A stretch of DNA of 64,000 nucleotides from CAINVV01 sp963663005 (GTDB taxonomy: Bacteria; Bacteroidota; Bacteroidia; Bacteroidales; Prolixibacteraceae): positions 496,001 to 560,000 of the forward strand of contig CAXXHH010000014.1 in assembly GCA_963663005.2 (NCBI GenBank), in the 5' to 3' direction. Shown here in pieces: positions 16,909 to 24,778 of the stretch. The translations under genes and the position numbers were made by a program. Positions within the stretch are counted from its first letter, which is position 1. The number at the start of each line of letters is the position of its first letter. The notes beneath the pieces were generated by a model. That model did no database searches and had not been told where the DNA came from. It saw nothing but the letters and a program-made list of their open reading frames with translations.

Positions 16909-18033
16909 TCATAGCCTTATCAACTTGGATACTTTGAGCGCCATATCTGTGAAGACGGCTTTAGCATTCCCGTTCGAAGCAATATCCCTCAGCGATTTTT
17001 CAAATTCGGCGAACAGATGGATCACGTTTTTTTCCTGTATAAAAGGGGCAAACTTGCCGGCAAATTTTGACTCATTTTCGTCCATCGTTACCAGTGCCGG
17101 CTGATGGAAATTTGACATAAAATTCTCCCGGGTAAACTCACTGCAATACCGGAGGAAACTTATCTGCTTTGTCCTTCCTATTGCAGAGAGTTCATCCGAC
17201 CACGACAATAATTCCATCAGATTGCGCGCATATCCGAATCTCATAAGCGAGGTATATTGCCGGTGATTGTATTTTCGAACCTCATCATCCTGCAAAAATT
17301 CTTCAGCCAGTATGTAATTCCCGTTTGCAATTCTTGCAACTACTGCCGGATTATTTTCGCCAATGGCGGGATGGTTTGCCAAGGCCTCAGCCAAATCCTG
17401 CTCCTCAATTTTAGGTAACCTGATGGTTTGGCATCTAGAGCGGATCGTGCTCAACAACCTCTGTTCTTCCTCGGTAACCAGGATAAACAGGGTGTTAGCA
17501 GGCGGTTCTTCCAGTATCTTCAAAATTTTGTTGGCGCATGTCTGGTTCATCGTCTCAGGAAGCCAGATCAAAGAGACCTTATAATCTGCCTCGTATGCCT
17601 TTTTGTTGAGCTTTTGTATAATTTCAGAAGCTTCATCCACATAAATCATCCCCTGCTTGTTCTCCTCAGAGATAAACTGATTCCAGCGTTCGTATGAGGG
17701 ATATGTGTTCGCGATAAAATATTCCCTCCACCGGGGCAGGTAATCCGTGCTGGTTGGCTTGGCCAGGGAGGAGGTTTTTAGAACAGGAATTGTAAAGTGC
17801 AAATCGGGATGAATCAGCTTTCTGTATTTAACACATGAACTACAGACCCCGCAGGAATCTTCTTCTAACTTATTTTTACAATTGACATACTGCGCAAAAG
17901 CCAAAGCTAAGGCGAGTTTTCCGTTCCCGGGAGGCCCAATCAGCATCATGGCATGAGGAACGCGGTGCTCCAGCGACAGTTGGATCAAAAGATCTTTGGT
18001 TTGACGGTGTCCGACGACTTCTTTGAATAGCAT
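16909..18033 (-). CDS. holB: DNA polymerase III subunit delta'
   Basis: A 374-residue AAA+ clamp-loader protein. Seen: Walker A GPPGNGKLAL, a four-cysteine zinc module (CKNKLEEDSCGVCSSC), SLIWLPETMNQTCANKILKILEEPP and the SRC-type motif RSRCQTIRL. In the loader, delta' helps open the sliding clamp. It is first in the minus-strand run leading to ricT and gldH; 151 bases separate it from ricT. A -7 box lies 44 bases before the start. Confidence 0.93.
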   Translation of the reverse strand: MLFKEVVGHRQTKDLLIQLSLEHRVPHAMMLIGPPGNGKLALALAFAQYVNCKNKLEEDSCGVCSSCVKYRKLIHPDLHFTIPVLKTSSLAKPTSTDYLPRWREYFIANTYPSYERWNQFISEENKQGMIYVDEASEIIQKLNKKAYEADYKVSLIWLPETMNQTCANKILKILEEPPANTLFILVTEEEQRLLSTIRSRCQTIRLPKIEEQDLAEALANHPAIGENNPAVVARIANGNYILAEEFLQDDEVRKYNHRQYTSLMRFGYARNLMELLSWSDELSAIGRTKQISFLRYCSEFTRENFMSNFHQPALVTMDENESKFAGKFAPFIQEKNVIHLFAEFEKSLRDIASNGNAKAVFTDMALKVSKLIRL

Positions 18034-18076
18034 AGTTCAGATAGAGCAAATATTTGAATCCGTTTTGCCCACATCC

Positions 18077-18084
18077 CAAAAGTA
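18077..18084 (-). promoter_or_regulatory. Candidate -7 box for the holB operon
   Basis: Read on the minus strand the octamer is TACTTTTG, an exact match to the Bacteroidota TAnnTTTG box. It is 43 bases before the holB ATG. No good -33 TTTG was found at the normal spacing, so the support rests on the -7 match and its place in the divergent holB/pgk spacer. Confidence 0.55.
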
Positions 18085-18179
18085 AATAAAATTGCGTAGG
18101 CCTATCCCAACCTGCCTCAACTCAGTTGGAATTAGTAATAAATTAACACTAAAAGGAGGCATATCAAACAGATATCCAC

Positions 18180-18187
18180 TATCTTTG
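18180..18187 (+). promoter_or_regulatory. Candidate -7 box for pgk
   Basis: TATCTTTG matches TAnnTTTG exactly and ends 29 bases before the pgk ATG. A -33 TTTG is not visible at 19-21 bases upstream. Confidence 0.6.
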
Positions 18188-18216
18188 CACTTCTCATAAA
18201 AATAAACTACAACGAT

Positions 18217-19410
18217 ATGCAGACGATTGAAACTTATGACTTTTCAGGCAAAAAAGCCCTAATCAGAGTTGACTTCAATGTTCCGCTCAACGAACAATTC
18301 GAGATTACAGACGATACCCGTATGACAGCAGCGTTACCTACCATTAACACCATTTTGGAAAAAGGTGGAGCGGTAATTATTATGTCGCACCTTGGTCGTC
18401 CAAAAAAAGGCCCGGAAGATAAATTTTCCATGAGACATCTTGTTCCCCACCTGAGCGAACTTCTTGGTGGCAAAGCTGTCAAAATGGCTCCGGACTGCAT
18501 AGGGGAAGCCACAAAGGCGATGGCAGCTGCTCTCAAACCCGGAGAAGTCCTTGTTCTGGATAACCTCCGTTTCCATCCTGAAGAAGAAGGTGGTGACGAA
18601 GAATTTGCACGTCAGCTTTCCGAGCTGGGAGATTGTTGGGTAAACGATGCCTTTGGCACAGCTCACCGTGCGCATGCATCCACCGCTGTAATGGCAAAAT
18701 TCTTCCCGAACGACAAACTTTTCGGACTACTGGTTGCCAGCGAAGTTGAGAGCCTCGACAAAGTACTTAAGGCCCCACAACGCCCATTTACCGCAATTAT
18801 GGGAGGTTCAAAGGTTTCTTCCAAAATCACTATCATCGAAAATCTGCTCAATTCTGTTGATCATCTGATTATTGGTGGTGGCATGACTTACACCTTCGTG
18901 AAAGCACAAGGCGGAAAGATTGGTGGTTCGATCTGCGAAGATGATTATGTAGAGCTTGCAAAAAATCTGCTCGTAAAAGCAAAAGAAAAAGGTGTACAAT
19001 TTCATTTTGCTGTTGATGTACTCGAAGCTGACGCATTCGCTGAAACTGCAAACACCAAGGTAGTTTCCTCTTATGCCATCGATGATAATTGGTCGGGACT
19101 GGATGTTGGTCCGGAGACCATCAAAAATTTCAGTAAAGTAATCAGCGAATCCAAGACCATCCTATGGAATGGTCCGGTAGGCGTTTTTGAAATGGATAAA
19201 TTTGCTGGCGGAACAAAGGCGATCGGTGATGCCATTGTTAAGGCGACTGCAAATGGTGCTTTCTCTTTAGTTGGAGGAGGAGATTCGGTAGCTGCCGTGA
19301 ATAAATTCGGTATCGCCGACAAAGTGTCCTATATTTCTACCGCTGGCGGTGCAATGTTAGAATACCTCGAAGGTCGTGTACTACCAGGTATTGCAGCTGT
19401 TCAGGAATAA
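18217..19410 (+). CDS. pgk: Phosphoglycerate kinase
   Basis: A 397-residue glycolytic enzyme that transfers phosphate between 1,3-bisphosphoglycerate and ADP. Seen: RVDFNVPL, SHLGRPKKGP, NDAFGTAHRAHAS, the hinge MGGSKVSSK, NGPVGVFE and the terminal GGDSVAA and STAGGAMLEYLEG motifs. Full length for the bacterial enzyme. It has its own -7 box and a strong terminator, so it is probably a single-gene unit, as expected for a highly expressed enzyme. Confidence 0.98.
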   Translation: MQTIETYDFSGKKALIRVDFNVPLNEQFEITDDTRMTAALPTINTILEKGGAVIIMSHLGRPKKGPEDKFSMRHLVPHLSELLGGKAVKMAPDCIGEATKAMAAALKPGEVLVLDNLRFHPEEEGGDEEFARQLSELGDCWVNDAFGTAHRAHASTAVMAKFFPNDKLFGLLVASEVESLDKVLKAPQRPFTAIMGGSKVSSKITIIENLLNSVDHLIIGGGMTYTFVKAQGGKIGGSICEDDYVELAKNLLVKAKEKGVQFHFAVDVLEADAFAETANTKVVSSYAIDDNWSGLDVGPETIKNFSKVISESKTILWNGPVGVFEMDKFAGGTKAIGDAIVKATANGAFSLVGGGDSVAAVNKFGIADKVSYISTAGGAMLEYLEGRVLPGIAAVQE

Positions 19411-19446
19411 GAACTCCGGTTCCAACCGGCAAAACTCATAGATTTT

Positions 19447-19480
19447 CGGGTGCAGAAGTTTTCTGCACCCGATTTTTTTT
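19447..19480 (+). terminator. Intrinsic terminator of pgk
   Basis: A perfect 11-bp GC-containing stem (19447-19457 with 19461-19471), a 3-nt loop and a run of eight T (19473-19480). The end of the T-run is also the first base of the -7 box of the next gene. Confidence 0.93.
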
Positions 19481-19487
19481 AGATTTG
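19480..19487 (+). promoter_or_regulatory. Candidate -7 box for the lipid-kinase gene
   Basis: TAGATTTG matches TAnnTTTG exactly, 33 bases before the chosen ATG at 19521. A TTG inside this box begins the longest open frame, which is why that frame start is rejected. Confidence 0.65.
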
Positions 19488-19520
19488 TATTGCCGTTTTA
19501 ACTACTCAACTAATTTTCAG

Positions 19521-20498
19521 ATGCCAATGAATACCGAGATCCTATGGCAGGTCATACTGAATCCCCATGCCGGAGGAGGAAAGGGGACTCACGACCAAAA
19601 GAAGATTGAAGAATTGCTGAGGCAATCTGATATAAATTTCCAACTTTCCATTTCGCAATATCCCGGGCATGCCATCGAATTGACACGGGAACTCGTCAAT
19701 AACGGTGCAAAAAACCTTATTGTTGCAGGAGGAGATGGCACCCTGAACGAAGTTGTAAACGGCATTTTTCTCGCCGATGAGCAGGTTCAGCAAAGGATCA
19801 CGTTAGGTATGCTGCCTGTCGGAACTGGCAACGATTGGATCAAAACTTTTGGGATTCCGGACAATTACCAGAAGGCTATTGATATCATTAAGGCGCATAA
19901 GACTGTTTTGCAGGACGTTGGTGAAATTACCTGCATGGTGGACAATAAACCAGCCAAAAGATATTTCGTCAACATTGCAGGTTTTGGATTCGATGCAGTT
20001 GCCGCCCGAAATGCCAACGATTTAAAATTGAAAGGGATAACCGGCATAAGAGTCTATATTCAAAGTTTACTGTCAGGATATGTAAATTACAAAAGCCGCA
20101 ATACGAAAATCACGATAGATGGTGCAGTTTTATACGTCAATCTTTTTAGCGCCAGCATCGGACTTGGGAAATTCAACGGCGGAGGAATGATGCAGGTTCC
20201 GGAAGCAAATCCGCTGCGTGGACTATTTCATATTACCGTTATTCGGAAAATAGGAATCTGGGGCATCCTGACAAACTTCAAAGGCCTTTATTCGGGCGAT
20301 TTCATCCGCGACAGAAGAGTATCCACCCACACAGGCAAAGCGATTGGAATTTTGTCTGACTCTGCCCTACCGGGCGAAGCCGACGGAGAGTCGCTGGGCG
20401 CCGGAAGCTTCACGATAGGGATCATCGCCCACAGGCTACAAGTAATTTACGGATCTGAGAAATTTTTGGGCAATATTCCGTCACAACCGCCAGCATAA
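19521..20498 (+). CDS. Diacylglycerol/sphingosine kinase-type lipid kinase (YegS family)
   Basis: A 325-residue protein of the DAGK catalytic family. Seen: LNPHAGGGKG, the nucleotide-binding VAGGDGTLNEVVNG, GMLPVGTGNDW (lysine-less glycine loop), then NIAGFGFDA and a C-terminal DGE motif (GEADGES). These enzymes phosphorylate membrane lipids such as diacylglycerol or related lipids at the inner membrane; the substrate cannot be told from sequence. The start ATG at 19521 is preferred over a TTG at 19485 that lies in the -7 box. The gene ends 1 base before the stop of the convergent C45-type gene. Confidence 0.9.
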   Translation: MPMNTEILWQVILNPHAGGGKGTHDQKKIEELLRQSDINFQLSISQYPGHAIELTRELVNNGAKNLIVAGGDGTLNEVVNGIFLADEQVQQRITLGMLPVGTGNDWIKTFGIPDNYQKAIDIIKAHKTVLQDVGEITCMVDNKPAKRYFVNIAGFGFDAVAARNANDLKLKGITGIRVYIQSLLSGYVNYKSRNTKITIDGAVLYVNLFSASIGLGKFNGGGMMQVPEANPLRGLFHITVIRKIGIWGILTNFKGLYSGDFIRDRRVSTHTGKAIGILSDSALPGEADGESLGAGSFTIGIIAHRLQVIYGSEKFLGNIPSQPPA

Positions 20499-20499
20499 G

Positions 20500-21918
20500 T
20501 TACTGAGTCTCTCCGGCTTTGAATGTGACCCAAGGCTGGGTGGGCCTGTCCTTCAGTAAGCCAGTAATCCACTCGTATTGCGGATGTTCAATTAAAAATT
20601 TCTTTCCGTCGAACGGCTTGCCACAGGCCGATCCCCATCGGGCCACAAACGACATTTGTTTTGCCATTGTTGCATCAACCACCTTCCCATCGATTGTTCC
20701 TTCCGGATGATAGGGAACTTCCGGGCCAAATGGTTGTGCATCGGTTTCCCAGTGTCCACACAAAGTACGTCCGCCGGCGTTCTTTTTGTTCAGATAGGTG
20801 TCATAATGATCGGCCTCGAAAGCCTTGGCCAGCTTTAAATTTATTTTACCGGCATTCTCCTTCATCAATTGTTTCCAACGCACACGCCTGGCTATGGAAG
20901 AATATTTTATGTTCATCTCATCCTTCTTGGTCTCGAATCGCAGTATTTTTAAGTCCTCCGCAACATTTGAGCCAATAAAGAATCCATCCTTTTTCTTTTC
21001 AAATCCGACGTATTTAAGTCCAAGTTCGAGTCGACCGATTTCATTTGTCTTGATATCCCCGATAAGCCAGGCATTGGCATATCCTCCATTATTATTTTTC
21101 TTCATTATTTCACACCATTCATCAATCGAAGAGGCGTATTGCGTTGCCTTCCGCATCCGGGAAAACTCCGGAGCCCCATTGGGATCAAATGGAAAAAATT
21201 CTCCGATGGTAGTCTCGGAACCGACTAGTCCTCCATCCGTGATGAAGAAATCGGTTTCACTATGGATAAATCCTGCCAGGGATTGCATCATTATCCGGTA
21301 ACCCTTTTCGGGAAGGATATCCAGGATTACGTTACTTACCGGATTGTAGTATAAATCCATGGTATTATGACCCAGAACAATCTTCCCATCGGCGGTCATG
21401 CTACCCGTTGCAATAAATGAACTGCAGGATTCTTTTGGATGATCATTCAGATGAGGATGAGCATGGATAGAGTCTTTTACTGTCGACCACCACGAGCCGG
21501 CCAGTTCCGCATATCCATTGAGTCCTACCATTTCATCCCGCGAGGAGATTACGCCGGCTGCCTTCATTCCCTCCACAATTCCGTCGATCTCTGCCAGATT
21601 CTCTGCATCTACTTTTGGTGTGAGAATTATCCCTGCCTGCTTCACATACCAGGAAAAGTCCATTGCGGTATCATACGACCAGATTGTACTCAGGAGACGA
21701 ATATTTTCTTTAATCTCATTGGCCATCAGATAGCCATGCTGAAAACCTCGTTCGGCGGGATTCCCTTCGATATGGAGAAAGGTCCACCCGCCTTTTTCAT
21801 GGCGATTTGCTTTTGCCAGCATATTTTGCTGAGCTAAAGAAAGCTGAGTAGCGGTCTGTCCGGACGAAAATCCCGTTAGGCAGAAAACTACCAGCAAGAG
21901 AAAACATAATTTTTTCAT
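20500..21918 (-). CDS. Exported C45-type Ntn-hydrolase (acyltransferase/phospholipase B-like)
   Basis: A 472-residue exported protein (signal peptide to about residue 20). HIEGNPAERGFQHGYLMA near residue 50 and ESCSSFIATGSMTADGK, with Cys165 as likely nucleophile, are the hallmarks of the isopenicillin-N-acyltransferase/phospholipase-B-like group, which is activated by self-cleavage before this Cys. LGHNTMDLY, GGLVGSETT and GGYANAWLIGD follow in family order. Likely a periplasmic amidase or acyl hydrolase acting on lipid or peptide amides; the substrate is unknown. It stands alone between the lipid kinase and the kinase cluster. Confidence 0.85.
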   Translation of the reverse strand: MKKLCFLLLVVFCLTGFSSGQTATQLSLAQQNMLAKANRHEKGGWTFLHIEGNPAERGFQHGYLMANEIKENIRLLSTIWSYDTAMDFSWYVKQAGIILTPKVDAENLAEIDGIVEGMKAAGVISSRDEMVGLNGYAELAGSWWSTVKDSIHAHPHLNDHPKESCSSFIATGSMTADGKIVLGHNTMDLYYNPVSNVILDILPEKGYRIMMQSLAGFIHSETDFFITDGGLVGSETTIGEFFPFDPNGAPEFSRMRKATQYASSIDEWCEIMKKNNNGGYANAWLIGDIKTNEIGRLELGLKYVGFEKKKDGFFIGSNVAEDLKILRFETKKDEMNIKYSSIARRVRWKQLMKENAGKINLKLAKAFEADHYDTYLNKKNAGGRTLCGHWETDAQPFGPEVPYHPEGTIDGKVVDATMAKQMSFVARWGSACGKPFDGKKFLIEHPQYEWITGLLKDRPTQPWVTFKAGETQ

Positions 21919-21987
21919 ACTAATTTTGGTATAGCAAATTTTCGTCGGGGCTTCACAATACGACTTTCAGGAACGAACACCACACAG

Positions 21988-24246
21988 TTAACAATATCTT
22001 TCGACCATCTCGATTAGCAACTCCTTCTTCACGGGCTTACTTAAGATATCGTCACAGCCTGCATCCAATACTCTTGAAGCATCCTCGGGCAAAGTAAAAG
22101 CCGTTTGCGCGACAATTCGCTGATCAGGATTGTGCGCCTTTAGAATTTTTGTGGCTTCGATCCCATTCATGACGGGCATTTTAATATCCATCAGAATAAG
22201 GTGGTAATCATTTTTCATTGCCATTTCGACGGCTTCTTTCCCGTTCGATGCGTGGTCTACCCGTTTAACCTTGTTTTTCAAAAGAATTTGCAGGTAATGG
22301 ATATTAATGGCTTCATCATCCACAACGAGAATGACAAAATCTTTTATCTCTTTGGCTTTCTGTTCTTTCACCTGGGAGCAATCCAGCGTCTGATTGAACT
22401 CTACCAGAGGCACCGTAAAATGGAAACGGGAGCCTTTGTTCGGCTCAGACGCAACACCGATTTCCCCATCCAATAATCCCACCAGCTCCCTTGAAATGCT
22501 CAACCCTAGTCCTGTTCCTCCTATGGCAGAAGTTATTGCTTGCTCTCCCCGATAGAATGTCTCAAAGATTTTCTGTTGCTCACTTTTCGGAATTCCAATC
22601 CCCGTATCCTTTACGTAGAATTCAATCTGACTATTTTGCAGCAGAAAACCGAGTTCAATATTGCCGCGCGGAGTATATTTTATTGCATTGGAGGTGAGGT
22701 TGGTAAGTATCTGCCTGACTTTATTCGCATCCGTCGAAATCATCAGATTTTTATGCTCCTCAGGAATGTTCAATTTCAGGTCGATTCCTTCCTTTAGATC
22801 CTTGATGTCGAACATCGAGAAAATATCGCGCACCGTTTCGGCCGGACTGCATCCGGTGAAATTCAGTGTCATCTTTTCACTTTGTAACCTGGACAAAAGA
22901 ATAACCTCATCAATAAGGGAAAGCAATTGACCCGAGCTTTTCAGGATGATTTCGGCGTAGGAGTTTTTCTCGCGGTTATCTGCTTCAGCCATTAGTCCGG
23001 CAAATCCCATTATGGCGTTCATCGGAGTCCGTATTTCATGACTCAAATTATTCAAAAGCGCTGATCTCAACCTATTTGTCTCTTCAGATTTGGCTTTTGC
23101 TTCCATCAATTCCTCCCGGTTCCGAATAATCTCCGTAATATCGATAATGACGCTTATTTGCGCGAAGGGTACTTCATTTTCGTCCCGTATTTCGGAAATG
23201 GAAAGCAGGACAGGAAATATTGTGCCATCTTTCCGCTGGTTCATTATTTCTCCTCTCCAACACCCCTTAGATGTCTCGGGAAGGATGAGGTTCCCCTCTT
23301 CCGGAGTTGAATCGGGTGCCAGTAGTAAGTTTCGATGTTTTCCGATTACCTCCCCTTCAAGATATCCGTACGTTATATTGAACGATTCATTCGTAAAAAT
23401 GATCAGATTGTCATTGTCGGTTACGACCACACATTCACTGATGCTCTCCAATGAATGAGCTAATAGCTTTACCTTTTTTTCTACTTTTCTCTTTTCCGTA
23501 ATATCCTCTTTTACGGCCAAAAAATGGGTAATATTTCCCTTATCGTCTGCTATTGGGGATATAAGAGCCGACTCGAAAAAGATTTCGCCATTTTTTTTGA
23601 TGTTTTCGAATTCGCCTTGCCATTCGCCACCTGCCTTAATGGTTTTCCAAAGGTTTGCGTATTCTTCGGGAGATTTGTTGCCCGATTTTAATATTCTGGG
23701 GTTCTTTCCCTGCACTTCGTCGAAACCATAACCGGTAAGGTGTGTGAATTTGGGATTTACATATTCAATTTCCCCGTTTAGGTTGGTAATAAGAATGGAT
23801 GCCGGATTTTGTTCGATGGCCAGCGAAAGGATCTTCAACTGATTTTCGGCGGCTCTTTTCAGTCTGATGATCTCCTTCTTTTCGATGGCCTGCAATATTG
23901 CCGGACCTAATCTGACAATATGCTCTTTGATAATATAATCATCTGCGCCTGCCTTCATCACGTCGACGGCAGTCTCTTCGTTGATAGTTCCTGTAACGAG
24001 GATAAATGGAGTACCCGGAGCCTTCTCCCCTCGTATCTGAAGCGCTTGCAAGCCATTAAAAGAGGGTAGAGAAAAATCGGAAAGTATTACGTCAGGTAAG
24101 AAATCCTCAAGCGCTTTCTCATAATCTTCCTTGTTATCAACGATTAACGCATTGAATTGAATGTCATGCTTTTTAATTTGATGTTTGATTAACTCTGCAT
24201 CCGATGCAAGATCCTCAACCATTAAAATTTTTAATTCTGATTTCAT
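21988..24246 (-). CDS. Hybrid sensor kinase: receiver-PAS-PAS-kinase-receiver
   Basis: A 752-residue soluble protein. Order: receiver (about 1-125, phospho-acceptor Asp57 in LSDFSLP), PAS (about 140-255), PAS (about 265-380), HisKA with NNLSHEIRTPMNA, HATPase (KDTGIGIPKSEQQKIF, GTGLGLSISREL) and a second receiver (about 640-752, MDIKMPVMNG). The N-terminal receiver means it takes phosphate from, or is controlled by, another kinase; the natural candidate is the copper ATPase-kinase fusion two genes upstream through the single-domain regulator 27 bases away. No membrane segment and no DNA-binding domain were found. Its kinase-receiver half closely resembles that of the hybrid kinase at 53456-55285. 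Confidence 0.93.
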   Translation of the reverse strand: MKSELKILMVEDLASDAELIKHQIKKHDIQFNALIVDNKEDYEKALEDFLPDVILSDFSLPSFNGLQALQIRGEKAPGTPFILVTGTINEETAVDVMKAGADDYIIKEHIVRLGPAILQAIEKKEIIRLKRAAENQLKILSLAIEQNPASILITNLNGEIEYVNPKFTHLTGYGFDEVQGKNPRILKSGNKSPEEYANLWKTIKAGGEWQGEFENIKKNGEIFFESALISPIADDKGNITHFLAVKEDITEKRKVEKKVKLLAHSLESISECVVVTDNDNLIIFTNESFNITYGYLEGEVIGKHRNLLLAPDSTPEEGNLILPETSKGCWRGEIMNQRKDGTIFPVLLSISEIRDENEVPFAQISVIIDITEIIRNREELMEAKAKSEETNRLRSALLNNLSHEIRTPMNAIMGFAGLMAEADNREKNSYAEIILKSSGQLLSLIDEVILLSRLQSEKMTLNFTGCSPAETVRDIFSMFDIKDLKEGIDLKLNIPEEHKNLMISTDANKVRQILTNLTSNAIKYTPRGNIELGFLLQNSQIEFYVKDTGIGIPKSEQQKIFETFYRGEQAITSAIGGTGLGLSISRELVGLLDGEIGVASEPNKGSRFHFTVPLVEFNQTLDCSQVKEQKAKEIKDFVILVVDDEAINIHYLQILLKNKVKRVDHASNGKEAVEMAMKNDYHLILMDIKMPVMNGIEATKILKAHNPDQRIVAQTAFTLPEDASRVLDAGCDDILSKPVKKELLIEMVERYC

Positions 24247-24273
24247 TCCTGGATTACTAATTTGTTATCCATC

Positions 24274-24717
24274 TTATTTTGGCGGCTCGTTGAGCAAAAG
24301 CCAGTACATGCCTAACTCTTTTACCATTGCTAAGAATTTGTCGAAGTCGACCGGCTTAACAATAAAGCTGTTAGCACCCAGCTTGTACCCCTCCACAATA
24401 TCCCTTTCCTCTTTGGATGAGGTAAGAATAACGATTGGAATACTTTTAGTCCGATCATCCGACTTAACCCTTCTAAGAATTTCCAGACCATCAACTTTTG
24501 GTAGTTTCAGATCTAGAATTACCAACTTCGGCGTTAGATTAATATCCCTGTCGCTGTATTTTCCGGTAGCGAAGAAATAATCCAACGCCTCTTCTCCGTC
24601 TGAAACTACGTGAATAGTATTCGCGAAATTGTTCTTTTTCAGTGCGCGGAGTGTCAACTCGACATCATGTAAGTTGTCTTCCACCAACAAAACCTCAGTA
24701 GCATCGTACATTTGCAT
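24274..24717 (-). CDS. Single-domain response regulator (Rcp1 type)
   Basis: A 147-residue receiver with no output domain. Seen: LLVEDNLHDVELTLRALKK, SDGEEALDYFF, ILDLKLPKVDG with acceptor Asp69, TSSKEERD and VKPVDF. The long loop before the Asp is the mark of the Rcp1 group, which pairs with kinases having the FSYSVSHDLRAPLR H-box; the fusion kinase directly upstream has this very H-box. The start may be ATG 24717 or 24711 (MYDATE). It probably shuttles phosphate between the fusion kinase and the hybrid kinase. Confidence 0.93.
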   Translation of the reverse strand: MQMYDATEVLLVEDNLHDVELTLRALKKNNFANTIHVVSDGEEALDYFFATGKYSDRDINLTPKLVILDLKLPKVDGLEILRRVKSDDRTKSIPIVILTSSKEERDIVEGYKLGANSFIVKPVDFDKFLAMVKELGMYWLLLNEPPK

Positions 24718-24778
24718 ATCGTTTTACCTCCAAAAAATTTATTAAACGTACTATTTTAACGGGTTAAAAGCAAATCCT

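Noticed and set aside
19485..19520. A 12-residue longer start (TTG) for the lipid kinase.
   Set aside because: The TTG lies within the TAGATTTG promoter box, so it could not be in the transcript; ATG 19521 begins the usual family N-terminus.
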